From positions 32,513 to 96,512 of the forward strand of contig JAJNNX010000085.1 in the NCBI GenBank assembly GCA_023159155.1: a stretch of DNA of 64,000 bases. The letters are read 5' to 3'. This stretch comes from Ustulina deusta. Lineage: Eukaryota; Ascomycota; Sordariomycetes; Xylariales; Xylariaceae. The notes below the pieces were generated by a model that worked only from the letters and a program-made list of their open reading frames with translations, was not told the DNA's origin and searched no databases. Positions 11,161 to 22,253 of the stretch are shown piece after piece; the stretch's first letter is position 1, and each line of letters opens with the position of its first letter. A program made the translations under genes and the position numbers.

Positions 11161-13565
11161 TTAGGTGAGCAAGACGGCGTTGACACATCCATCCTCCTCA
11201 GGTTTGTTCGTTATCTGGGCATCTGCGGACAATGTTAGCCGATCCAATCTTGTGCCGTTTTACCTCGAGAGGCTTCTCGTCGGACAAGATACGAAATCCC
11301 AACTCGGGTCCACGTGGAAGATAATAATAAATTTGACATACTAGAAAAAGCGTTAGCAAATGCGTATTATTGTTCGCCTAGAATATAACCTTGACAAACT
11401 TACCATCGACCCCACACTACCTTTCCACCGGCTGTGGTAAGACCCAGCTCCGAGACGTTGACCTACAGTAAATTAGAATGATGACGGCTTTACGAAATTG
11501 AACGTCACTTGCCTCGATAATTGTCCCCTTAGTTAAACAGCCAAGTTGCGTATACATCTGATTTTGCGGATTCTTTTTGACGGAAATAATTTGAAGCTGC
11601 AGTGTAACATTCAAGACTGTGATACTCAGAGAGTGAGTACATACTCGAAGACGGCGCGTTGCTCTTCAAATGAATCGGTAGGAGAAGAACGGGTGAAAAA
11701 AAAGATAACAAAAACATAGGCTCACCTGGATGAGTCGTGTGAGCCTTGGTATAGCGTAATCCCACTACCAACAGAAGTCAGCAATGCACAATATATATTT
11801 ATAATAAAGATGTTAATTTTCTTACTTGGCCGGATAAACTTTTCGTATTTGACCCTTCAAAATCGAGTTAGTGGGTTTTCATGAGTGGGATCTGCGAGTT
11901 ATCCTAGCATTTGCCGAGCTCCGATAGCATTGAGCAAGCGGGAGCATAGGGTCTCTGGTGTAGACATGAAGCAGAACGGGGAGTAAGGGTTTCTTGGTAC
12001 TACTCACGGTCGGCGTGTGAAATCAGGACCACTAAAAGTCAAGGTTAGTGGATAAGACTTGAATATAGTAGTAGTTCAACATAATGGAGAACCAAGACAA
12101 GGAGGTTCCTCGAAGAGAGCATCCGCCCAGTCAAAAGATAGAACTGCAAGTTCCCTTTCAGCTTTAGTAGCTGCGGCGCTATTTCTTCAAGTCCCATCCA
12201 AGCTGTTCTCCGCAATTGCTCAACTAGCCATCGAGTTGATGACAGGCTTGATTGGATCACATACACAAATGTCGGCATCGTGACCATCCTCTTCCACCCT
12301 GTTAAATTTAGAGTCAGTGAATGTCACGCGTAACAACAACTTTTAAGGGTGCTCATAGTATAGAGGGGAAACGGCCTATTCGGCAAAAAACAGCACGAGT
12401 AACACTTTGGAGTGCTCACCTTTGTGCTTTCGTTTGCCAGTAGTAATGACTTTGAACATATCTTCCTATTGTGCCATTAGTCTAAGGGAATGCCCCAGGT
12501 ATCCTGGGCAACTTACTTCGCCTAGTAATAGTTAGTATTAGATTTAAAATATATCAAGGTAAATAAGACTTACTGATGCCTAGATACAGGAAACCCTCCG
12601 TGTCAGTAAGGTAAATTCGCAGTGAATGTTTGAAGGTTTTGGAAGTTTAGGAGGGACGGCTAAATTAGGAGCTCTTCTGCTCCTAACATCCAGCAACGAC
12701 CCTACCCCTATCTTCTCAAAGACCAAGGCGCCCAGGATCTAACATACCCGAGACTTTCGGTATAGGCACACTGTATCTCGCACTCTGATTTCCAGCAGTG
12801 TCAGCTTCGCTGCGGTGCGATCTTGACGGTGCTGTGCCAGGGATTTGAGGATAGGTGGTACGGTACCTTCTCTGAACGACGATTTTTGATAGCACTCGAA
12901 ATAGCCTTGGCCTGCTGCGGATTGTTCCTGTCGAGCAGATAACTCGGGAGAGGTTGGCTCGGATCTTTCTCTCCCGCAGACTGCACGTTCTTCTCCTCCC
13001 TACGGATCCGTCAGCAAATTGGTCGCGTGGTCCATATCGATCCGGCATGGGCTGGGTAGCATATCGGTCGCAGTAGTTGGACATACAAAGCTTTGATTTG
13101 CTTTCGGAGCTGGATCTTATGTTTTCTTCGTTCCTGTTGGAACACTGCACCGTGGCATCAGTACATGCAAGATGGAGTGGCCCATATCATAGGGCCGAAG
13201 TCGCGACCACTCACTCTTGGCCTTGAAGCCACGGAGGTTGGTGGCCTTTGCCGAGATGGTATGTGCCTCTCTGGCCTCTCGTTTCCGCACTCTTTCTTCA
13301 TGGTCCTGTGCAGAGAAGAAACGAGGAGTTAGTGATGGCGATCGTTCTCATGACGATGAAGGAGCAGTCGAGAACCAAGCAACAGCCGAGAGTCGAAGAA
13401 TCCCGAGCGGTACTTGGTCTCCCAAAGCCACCAAAACAGAACCAATCCGATGCCTACCAGTCGTCTCCCATGCTCCTTGCGGTGCTTGTCCATGTATCTG
13501 CCAGGTTATCAGCTGCTGCGCCTGTAACGTGTCGCTTGTACGGTGACCAACTCGTTCTGAGGCAT
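11161..13565 (-). CDS. NSA2: Ribosome biogenesis protein NSA2, extremely intron-rich
   Basis: Sixteen exons on the minus strand: 13552..13565, 13458..13497, 13215..13305, 13087..13144, 12867..12999, 12748..12784, 12574..12579, 12517..12521, 12420..12465, 12265..12298, 12008..12031, 11826..11854, 11726..11764, 11513..11616, 11405..11462, 11161..11222; 780 nt, 259 residues. The product starts [20 protein letters not shown], contains [52 protein letters not shown] and [15 protein letters not shown], and ends [19 protein letters not shown] + LLT, collinear with NSA2 throughout. Family knowledge: NSA2 is a nuclear 60S assembly factor acting in pre-27S rRNA processing, related to the eS8 fold, about 261 residues. 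Oddities: two microexons, one GC-AG intron (11463..11512) and a terminal twin intron. Every junction was chosen by phase and family sequence; no transcript was available. Confidence 0.92.
11223..11404 (-). other. [D1,2] spliceosomal twin intron (stwintron) in NSA2
   Basis: Exon 15 must end with the T of codon TAT (11405) because the next exon supplies AT GCC CAG (Tyr-Ala-Gln of the conserved RYAQ). The next base, G 11404, is followed by GTAAGT. Removing an internal intron 11341..11403 (GTAAGT...TTGCTAACG...CTAG, 63 nt) places that G before TATGTC, creating a new donor GTATGTC. The external intron then ends ...GGCTAAC...CCGCAG at 11223. Both layers have a CTAAC branch site. Direct one-step splicing from 11403 would put TGA in frame. 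Confidence 0.86.
12517..12579 (-). other. Tandem 6-nt and 5-nt microexons of NSA2
   Basis: Minus-strand exon 12574..12579 reads GCATCA between CTAG and GTAAGT; exon 12517..12521 reads GCGAA between CTAG and GTAAGT. With neighbouring exons they spell G-I-S-E-E-D-M, the invariant NSA2 block. The intron between them is 52 nt and the next 51 nt. Confidence 0.88.
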
Positions 13566-14064
13566 GGCGGGTAATTTGCCCTCGAGAGGGACTTTGACGT
13601 GGATTCTTCTTGGTTTTTTTCTTTCTTATTTTTCCTTTTCGCTTCGTCGTCGTCGTCGTCGTCGTTGTTGTTCGAGCCGTTCGCGGGAGGACGTTGCGAT
13701 TATCAGTCAGACGAGACGACTTCGATAAGTGCCTAGCAAAAAATAAAAGTCACTTATCGCATTCATGCATTTGCCCCACCACCGATTGCCCCACTCCAGA
13801 AGCCGACAGGTGCCCAGTATCTAAGTACCTTAGGTACCTATTCACAGGAGCTTCAGTCGGCAAAACGGTTAGTCTCCACTCTATTTTTCTCAAGAGGTGG
13901 GCCGCATTGGGACTGCAGCTCGAGGGCATTCAACTTCCAAGCTTCGTCCACTGCGCTACCATTACACTGCTACACTACTAGCAGACGACCCAGCGCACCG
14001 AGAAGGCACGTAAGCGGCTCGACACGCCACGACGACGTACCCAGCGCACGCTAGTGCCGCCGAC
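13566..14064. promoter_or_regulatory. Divergent promoter NSA2 / bL21m
   Basis: About 500 bp between two ribosome-related genes pointing apart. It contains a (GTC)n tract near 13650 and an exact 10-bp palindrome TAGGTACCTA at 13831-13840. Shared control of the two ribosomal genes is plausible but not shown. Confidence 0.45.
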
Positions 14065-14667
14065 ATGAGCCGATTATTGCTGCGCTCCGTTCGGGAGCTC
14101 AGGACGCCTCTTGCGCACCTCCCACCAGCCTTCCTTCTGCCCTCGCGCGCTCTATCGACGACGGCAGCGATGCTGCAAAGCCTCAGTCCAGCGACGCCGC
14201 CGGCACACACCAGCATACCGCCCGGCACCCCTTCAAGCGCCCGAAAAGGGCCTCCCACCGCTCCTCCGCCCGCCGAGGCCGCAGCATCCATCGCCCAGCT
14301 GTTCCCTCTGCTGCGTGCACAGCCACGGCACTACATCACCGCCCACATACACGGGCGTCCATACCTCGTGACCGAAGGCGACCAGATTCGCCTGCCATTC
14401 AAGATGCCCGGTGTCGTGCCGGGCGATGTATTGAGGCTCGACCGAGCCTCTATACTGGGATCGCGCGACTACACTTTGAAAGGCACTCCTTGGATTGATT
14501 CAGCGCTATTCGAATGCCGTGCTACCGTCCTCGGCACAGAGAGCGAGCCCCTGAGAATAAAGATCAAGACGAAGCGGCGGAACAGGCGATCTCAGCGCGT
14601 CACGAGCAAGCACAAGTACACCATTCTACGAGTCAGTGAGCTGAAGCTTTTAGAGCCTCCTGCGTAA
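14065..14667 (+). CDS. MRPL49: Mitochondrial large-subunit ribosomal protein bL21m
   Basis: Single exon, 200 residues, ending at a TAA followed directly by an A-run. The first 35 residues are Arg/Leu/Ser-rich without acidic residues (MSRLLLRSVRELRTPLAHLP has a single Glu), fitting a mitochondrial presequence. A Pro/Ala-rich linker follows, then the bL21 domain from about residue 84: HGRPYLVTEGDQIRLPFKMP, VVPGDVLRLDRASILGSRDY, TLKGTPWIDSALFECRATVL and the basic KTKRRNRRSQRVTSKHKYTI. Family knowledge: bL21 (yeast Mrpl49) binds 23S-type rRNA in the large subunit. The second ATG (14170) lies after the presequence, so the first ATG is preferred. Confidence 0.93.
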   Translation: MSRLLLRSVRELRTPLAHLPPAFLLPSRALSTTAAMLQSLSPATPPAHTSIPPGTPSSARKGPPTAPPPAEAAASIAQLFPLLRAQPRHYITAHIHGRPYLVTEGDQIRLPFKMPGVVPGDVLRLDRASILGSRDYTLKGTPWIDSALFECRATVLGTESEPLRIKIKTKRRNRRSQRVTSKHKYTILRVSELKLLEPPA

Positions 14668-17139
14668 AAAAAAAAAAGAATCCGACGGAGCGTCGCAGGC
14701 GGAGGTGCGTAGTAGGGCATGTTTTGAAGTGACGGTATTGGACATCCACCTAAACCTAGCAAACATGAGGGCGCTAATGGAACTGGAACCTTACAAGTTT
14801 CCAAGCTGCGGTCGAGTCGGTTGTGAATATCGTGATGCTCGCCAAGGGGACCTTCCAACCATTCCGCACGGATTCGTCCAAGCCCTGTGGCATTTTGTAT
14901 CCCGATATTTGTACCACTATAGAGGACCTTAAGAGGCCGATGTATTTACAGCCGCACACCCATACTGGGGAGCTCTACACATATCATACGTTGTATACTA
15001 CCATTATCAACAATGCCTTATCTCAATATGTGATGCATTATGCAGAGGGAATGATACATAGCGGCAAATTAACCCCTAAAATCTTGTATAATCAATTCGC
15101 TATCAAGCCCTCGTTGCATTTCCAGTCCGTGATACGGTACTTTGTCACAATCATCGCGACATAGGACCATCACAGCAGCCCCGCATGTACGCCGGCAAGG
15201 AGTAGTACCTTTTCATCATTCACATAGTTATAATACCAGGCTGTATTGTATCGCCTTTTTTTTTTTCTTCGTAATACAAAGTTGCCATAGAAGGTTGCTT
15301 GTGCACCACAACAGTGAATACCAAAAGATCCAGGATTTTTCCCGAACATTAGACAACCAGGACGCCCGAGCGTAAATATACCGTATGTGACAAAATGTCA
15401 GGTTCGAGTGTCCAGAGTGAATAGAGAGACCTATCTGCAGCCAGGAAGTAGGCAGGTAGTAGTTACGGCTCAATAGAGTGGTCAATTGATTCCTGAACCT
15501 CCCAAATATCTAGGGGGTCAACGCCAATATATACACAGAATACTGATATATCCACTCCCTAGGGTAGTGTGATACATATCCCTGACACAAAAGTTTACAT
15601 TCGTACCAGTATCCTGGCCCGGGATATGCCGGTGCGGAATCGAGAACACTTTTCATATATAATTCTGATGGGTTAATAATATTGGTATTGATATAGATAC
15701 AGAGTAGAAGGTTTCTTGCACTGAATAATAAGGGATAATTATATAATGTAGAACACTAAAGGTCAAGAATCAAGTATAAAAAAAGGATCAGGCCTGGTGA
15801 TTCCAAACCCCGAACAACGCAATGTTAATCGTGAATCCGGATATATTGGATATGTATTTCCCTGTGGCCCCGCGAGACCCGGTTGAGCGCGTAGCACACT
15901 TAGATATCTCCATCTAATGACAACTTCCGAGTGTGTACATCCAACCAAGTCGAGATTCTTACTCAAGCTATGCGCAGATAATCTCGTCAACAATGAGAAC
16001 TTCTATTCAGAGGGCGGAAAAAAAAAGAAGTATGGAATGAGCACTTCTGATTTCGACATGTTAACTCTAGCCAACTATAATATAAAAAAGCCTGAACTGA
16101 CGGCTTACAGCGGCAGCTAGGAGTTATCCGCGAGTCAGTTTGTGTATAGAAGAGGGGCAGGTTTTCTCTACTCTGCAGACTTTGGCCACAGGTTCTTCAC
16201 TTGAAATGTCAGATTACAAGGGGGCGAAATTATAATTTCTTAGATAACATTTATACTGAATACGGAGGCACTATTCTATGTCTCCTTTACGAATTAACCA
16301 ATCACGGGGATCACGGTGGACGGGATGAAAATAAGAAGGATCCATTCCACGAGACTGTAATGAACACAGGCCTTGCTCTGTGATATCTGAACTATACGGC
16401 TCAATCCGAGGGTTGGGGCCTTACCGTGTCAATGACAGTTTAAGTTGCGTGGAGCAGGCTACATATGGTAATTGCCAGGTCTTCATATTAGTCGGCTCCG
16501 ACGTTGTGCTCATGACAGGCACAAGTAGGAATTGAGAGAAAGATTGTTTCACGACAGGAATCATGACTACCTCACTATTGCACCTGTCATTTCCAAAGTT
16601 GCGGAAAATACCTACATAACGTCACCAAATCACTAGACTGGACTGTAGAAATTATATCGAATAAACGAATGTTGGCGTTTCATTATGGAATAGAATATAA
16701 TACGTCGTCTCACAAGAGACGAAAAATAAAACCGCTAATCAAGTCTTTGTCGTCGTTGAGACAGGGCGCATCGGTCTTTTTCACTCTATACAGTAGTAGC
16801 AGTTTTAACCCAGACCCGCCAAAACGCCATAAGCACAACAGACAAAGCCGGCAATGAAACTATAGAGTCAACAAGAACTAATGGGGAATAAGTGCTGCGG
16901 CCAAACAAGTAATTGAACAATGCCAGTTTGGGAGACGGGGGGGATGCGTGATCCAAGTCCGAATCCAAGAGTGACAACAATACCACACACCCAACAAGTC
17001 AAAATTTCCAAAGCTCCCCAATTCAAACTCCTAGTCTCCTTATCTTTTCCCCGGTCGTAAATCTTCGTTGTCAAATAGCTTTTGGTATTTCATGTCTCAG
17101 CTTTAGTTAAGTCGAGGGGGGTAAACAGTAATCGTGCCA
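14668..17139. other. 2.5-kb gene-poor spacer downstream of bL21m and MPS1
   Basis: AT content is higher than in flanking genes, with many short ORFs (all below 115 residues) on both strands and none with a motif. A near-palindromic CCCGGGATATGCC lies near 15620. I see no coding gene, tRNA or repeat array here. It may contain long 3' UTRs or old repeat remnants. Confidence 0.4.
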
Positions 17140-19922
17140 TCACTTTCCCTCAACAGACCTTGCGTCTTGTCCTATCGCCTTAGCAACGCTGCCCCAATAT
17201 GCCTGCGGCCACACACTCAGGACCTCAGCTTCGGTGGGCATACGCTCACGGCACCTTGTGACCACACTCTGAATGATCCTACCAAGCAGCTCCTCGGTGA
17301 TGGGTAAAGAGCCCTCCGGCGTCTCAATAGGGTATAGGAAAGGGTCGCTGGAGGCCAGAAGCTCCTCACAGGTTGGTCTAAGTCCGTGGTCGCGGTTCAG
17401 ACATCGCTTCATTGTCCTCAGCAGACTTGGTGACACCGGAACCTCGCCGATGCCGCGATCGCGGAATTCAATATCATACTGCCAATTGATGATAGCATGG
17501 CAACGAGCCATCTGATTCGGAATATGGCCAAACGGTGGCGTCCCGTATACCATTTGGAATAGGATACAGCCTAAACTCCAAATATCGCTGGCTTTACCCA
17601 ACTTCATGAGTTTCGGACGCGTAGGATTGGTGCCGATCCTCCGGCCACCCGAATCTGCCATATTCCAATCGATCAGACTCTCCGGACTCATATAATTCGG
17701 TGTTCCAACTTGTGCCTCACGGTGCACATTGACCGTCTCTTCTGTCTGAATCGCATTGGCTATGCCAAAGTCGATAAGCTTGAGACGGCCTTTTACCAGC
17801 ACAAAATTGGCTGGTTTAAGATCAGAGTGAACGATATCGTAGGCATGAACGGCGGCAAGACACTCAAGCATTTCTTGCCAGCAATAGCGTACAAAAACTG
17901 GGTCGAACTTGGCATTCTCCGGAGAAAATCTTTGCCGTAGGAGCGTATTAAGATCCAGCTCACCCATCTCCATCACCTATTCATCTTGGTTAGCATGGCC
18001 GTTGAGATGGGGGGAAATGTTGGACGGATATGACTCACCAGACTTAGAACTTGCTTTTCATCGTTCATTTCGTAGTCGATGAGAGTGATCACTCGTTCGA
18101 CTTTGGCTAGCTTCTTGAGAAGATCAATCTCCCCTTTGTAGCCTTTGACAGTATTCTCATCCGCATTTTCAATAGAAACACGTTTAAGTGCAAACATTTT
18201 GCCGTTGTCGGCAGCCACTCGGTAAACCTTGCCACTGCCTCCTCGGCCTAGAGAGTCTATACGGGTGTAGCACTTCCCATTGACCTTCATATAATTCCGC
18301 CGTCTTGCTGCTTGAGACGTGGTAGCTGCGCCAGCGGTGGATGTGGCAGCGTCTAAAATGGACATCTTTGGCGGTGGCGGGGGAACTGTTCGGCGCGGTG
18401 TATTATGGCTGAGGGAACTCAATGGCTTTCTTTCGGGGGAAGCAACACGCAGAGCATTTGTGTCTGCACTAATAGGTCGAACGGTAGGCTTCGCGAAGTC
18501 TGTTTCTTGGAGCAAGCCGCCTGCTGGTTTCTCCCTCTTGAAGGTTGGCGGAGCTTCATTCTCTTGGTCATATCTTGAAGGCATATCTGGTCGTGGAGGT
18601 GGAACTCTATAGTGAGGGATTATAATCTCGTCCTTGCCAGGGGAATTTGTATAAGATTGTAAGCCTTGTTCCTTCACTTCGCCAGGCGACGTTCGATACA
18701 CACCGGCTCTTGCTAGGGACTTGGCACTAACAGGACTCCCAGAGGCAATACGGTCGGGTGCATAGTAAGAAGAAGCAAGGTTGTCCACGGGTTCCAGGTC
18801 AATGAGGTCATGCGGATGCTGGCCGTCAGGATCCTGGCTAGGAGGGATATTGCCTTCGTTTTCTGCATCTTCTTCACTCTGTCTCCTACGGCCCCGACGA
18901 GCTGGCCCACTGAGAAAGCTCCCGGGAACTTTGCCCACTCTCTTGACTCGCATGGAGCTCTGGAGCGCCTGATTCTCGTCATTCCGGGCTCGAGAACCGT
19001 TGGAGCCTAGACGTGAAACGCTCCCAATATTTGATTCTGGTTGCTGACGAGAAGCAGTCTGTGGTTCGTCTGGCATATCGTTGTCACCTCCGTGAGAGGC
19101 AGAGTCCGCCCTCTTCGAGGATATCGCAGAGCCAGTCGATCTACCCCTACTGCCCGATGACCCCACTGCTATCCTGACCACACGGCTCTGCTGGCCTGGG
19201 GTGCTAATTTCCCTATCCTTGATTTCGGAAATATTAGCTTTCTCCTCAACACTACTGCCTCTACTTGGAGGTCGGGTTCGGCTTTGTGTTGCGGATGTTG
19301 ACAATGATGAAGATGCAGATGTCGAAGTCGATCGCCTCTTAGCAGTCTTAAATTGCGAGGCAACAGACACCGCAGATCCCTGTGATGCCGTACTCAATCG
19401 CACAACTCTCTTGCGGACTGGACTGGCGTCTTTACTCGTCTGGCTCCGGGCTGGAGAAGATTGCCGGGTGGGTGGCTGCGCACTGGTCGCACGAGTATGG
19501 CGCCTCTCTTCGCCAAAAGACGCCACCGAAGCACTGAGGACACTGCGTCGCTTCATGGGCTTCTGTTGTTCGGGCTGCACAGGTGGCGACGACGGCCGGT
19601 GGCTCTGAGCTCGGGTCCGGACACGGCCATATTCCTTCTCGGGTTCGTCTCCACCATCATTTAAGAGCGCTTTTGTGAGAGCACTGAGCTTCATAGGCAC
19701 AGGGATCTCATCATCGGAGCTATCGCCTGCGGGCTGCGAGTGCGAGTGCGACTGAGGCTGAACCGACACGTGGGCGGCTGGCACTGGGTTTGATTCGGCG
19801 CGACTAAGTTGTGACCGCGATGTATTTCTTCTTAAACCGGATCGTAACGATGATTTCCTCGTCAGAACTGCCGACTGCCTAGCACCGGGGCTGGCGGGCG
19901 AGGGCGATGCGGTGGTCATCAT
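17140..19922 (-). CDS. MPS1: Dual-specificity spindle-checkpoint kinase Mps1/TTK
   Basis: Two exons on the minus strand: 18039..19922 and 17140..17976; 906 residues. Two ATGs in tandem open the frame (MMTTASPSPASPG). The first ~530 residues are disordered, Ser/Arg-rich (TRKSSLRSGLRRNTSR), typical of the Mps1 N-terminal regulatory region. The kinase domain starts near residue 545: glycine loop GRGGSGKVYRV, VAIK-type Lys in FALKRVS, then across the intron (LSL|VMEMGELDL), catalytic HSDLKPANFVLVKGRLKL, DFG in LIDFGIANAIQ and activation segment VGTPNYMSPE, followed by SDIWSLGCILFQMVYG. Family knowledge: HSDLKPANF and LIDFGIANAI are Mps1/TTK hallmarks; the kinase phosphorylates Spc105/KNL1 at kinetochores and works in spindle-pole duplication. 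The intron (17977..18038) is 62 nt, GTGAGT...ATAG. Confidence 0.95.
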
Positions 19923-20912
19923 GGTTGGGGCTGTGTTGTTTATCTGGCGGATTGGATATGTTGGGTTGGATGCAAGCGACCTGGTTTAGCGTGTTGAATT
20001 GGCAATCCGGAGGGCAATTGTATCGATCTAGAGAATGTTCTACGCGTCCAAGTCGTCCATGGTCCCAGAAAAGGTCATAGGGCTGATGCCGAAATTGCCA
20101 ACGATGCAGGCCGCGAAGGTGAAGATGCAGTGTTTGTGCTGACCCGAGGGAGAAGTTCGTGCTGTGTCCTTGTATCCCCACATTAGCTTTCTTGGCGCAT
20201 TTCCCCTGTTTCTCTGTTGGTCGGGCAACGGCTGTGCAGCGTCCCCTCCAACCCCACAGCATGGTTGTTCCAACCAATCAGTACGGAGTTTAACCTTGAC
20301 CCGCTCAAAGTCAATTTTATGAATATTATGCACTCGACCGTGTCCCAGGTGCTCGGTTTGAATTTCACTTCCATCATTTTTTGTCGATTTATATCCCCCA
20401 TTCAAGTTGACATGGAAGAAATAAATATTTTATGTGCAGCCCAGAGGTGCATCTAGATTAGTAGACATAGTAACGGTTGAAGTCGCATGTGCTCCTTCTT
20501 GCCCGGCTACCCAGAAATAGTGGAAATCGTCTTGCCGTAAACATGAGTGCGCGTGTTAATGACCCTCCATAAACACGTTTCCCAAGCGCCAGTCACGGTG
20601 TTCAATCTTGAGTAAGTTGACTACGATGCAGCTCTCACCTTCTTTCCTTAATAGGGCGATACGATTACTTCACTTACAGCACTGGCTATTTCGAATTTTC
20701 GGAATCAGTGATGATCACGGAACTTGGAGAAGCAGGACCACATATATTTGCCTTAACCGATTCTAGATATCGCATCTGACTCCGGCGTCCCTGAGTGTGA
20801 TCAAACGCAAACCCTCCCACGCCAGATGCCATGCAAGACCGTCGGAGACCATTTTTGTGCCAGTTCCCCAAAATCACGTAACTTCCTTGCCATGATTGGT
20901 AATATAGGAAGC
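19923..20912. promoter_or_regulatory. MPS1 upstream region and RPP2 3' flank
   Basis: About 990 bp. The MPS1 promoter must lie within it. Several minus-strand ORFs (19,879-20,405) overlap one another without a motif. Nothing else recognised. Confidence 0.4.
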
Positions 20913-21361
20913 TTAGTCGAAGAGACCGAAACCCATATCGTCGTCGGACTCCTCCTTCTCTGCCGCAATTGTCAGCGTACATGTAGTGCAGCGTGGTGGG
21001 TGATGGAAGCGTACCCTCTTCCTTCTCCTCTTCCTTCTCTTCGGCAGCAGCAGCACCACCGGCAGCGGCACCACCGGCGGCGGCAGCACCACCAGCACCG
21101 CCGCTTGGGACGGAGGCGAGCTTAGAGGAACCCTCGGCGATCAGCTACAAAACCATTGTCAATCATAAACCCCCATCGTATGTATCAGCCACATAGTCGC
21201 ACCTCGTTGACGTCCTTGCCCTTGAGCTCGGAGATGAGAGTCGCTAGGCGGTCGTCATCGGCCTCAATACCGACGGAGTCGAGGACCTTCTTGATGTCCT
21301 TAGCCGAAGGCGAGGCGTTGCCAGCAAGGCCGAGGAGGAGGTAAGCTGCGAGGTGCTTCAT
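20913..21361 (-). CDS. RPP2: 60S acidic ribosomal stalk protein P2
   Basis: Three exons on the minus strand: 21203..21361, 21015..21144, 20913..20959; 111 residues. It starts [20 protein letters not shown] and continues [18 protein letters not shown], the P2 dimerisation domain. An Ala/Gly-rich hinge is followed by a Glu/Lys tract and the invariant stalk tail [12 protein letters not shown]. Introns are 58 nt (GTGCGA...GTAG) and 55 nt (GTACGC...GGCAG). The last intron falls just before the tail, so single-exon ORF callers lose it. Family knowledge: P2 pairs with P1 on uL10/P0 and recruits and activates elongation factor GTPases; the [11 protein letters not shown] tail is also the binding site of ribosome-inactivating proteins. 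The length equals that of the family. Confidence 0.96.
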
Positions 21362-22253
21362 TTTCGTAGTTGGTACTATTCCTCGAGGTTCTGGTTAGAT
21401 TGGCGCAATCTCAGAGAGCAGGGCGGACGGCCTCAACTATAGCGAGTTGAGACTGGACAGTTGTGTCGACTTACGATGTGTAGAACACGAGAAATCAATC
21501 GATTTAACCGCGAGATTGGGCGGAGACTGAGCCTTCGAGTTCTCTGGAGATGTTCGGTGTGACTAGGTTGAAGGTGGGATGTGGAATTTGCGATCTGAAA
21601 AGTTACCATAAACCGCTGGTCTTTTTGCGTCGGGGCATAATTCGTGGGTTTGATGTGGGGTCGGTATGCGGCTATCCCACTTTCAGATCACCTGATTAGG
21701 GTCGCTGGCTGATGTCTGCAGTCATGTCAATGTATACTACTAACTACTACTAGGTACCTACCGGTAGTACGTACCTAGGTAGCTTAGGTAATCGGTGAGG
21801 CTCGTCTGTGGCGGCGGTGTGGCGACGAATCACAAAATGCCCAATGACGTCGCGTGTCTCCAGCCACAGCTAGCGCCATCAGCCGAGACCGAGACCCAGA
21901 CAGACAGCACGAGACCTCTTATCTGATTATGAGGTTTCCTTGCGCAACCTTGACTTTTCGACCAGCTTCTTTGTTTGCTTTTGGGCTCGTGCACGCCCCC
22001 CTCCGCATCCGTCCCCCGATCAGTGGCAGAGCTCAGCGGCCGTCTACTGGGGTCCAGAGCCCTTTATTTATTCTATGCTTACGTCCCTGCTTCTTTCGCA
22101 CTTGATCACCTTCTTGGAGGCCACATCACATCCGGACCCAGCCCACCACCAACTCATGACTCCTCAGGCCCACGACCACCTCTGACGGCCATCGGCTTTG
22201 CTCGCGAACCAACGATTCTCCTGTGTCGTCCCATCTAAACCGAGCCCGTCACC
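21362..22253. promoter_or_regulatory. Divergent promoter RPP2 / SPT2
   Basis: About 890 bp between divergent genes. Contains TAGGTACCTA at 21751-21760 followed by GTACCTAGGTAGCTTAGGTA, a cluster of related short palindromes. No long ORF with a motif. A leader intron for RPP2 just upstream of its ATG is possible but not demonstrated. Confidence 0.45.

Noticed and set aside
11264..11340. A 77-nt in-phase cassette exon in NSA2 with canonical splice sites
   Set aside because: It would insert about 26 non-conserved residues and remove the conserved Tyr; the stwintron model gives the family sequence exactly and explains the same bases as external intron.
19879..20405. Overlapping minus-strand ORFs upstream of MPS1
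   Set aside because: Mutually overlapping frames without motifs; most likely promoter and leader.
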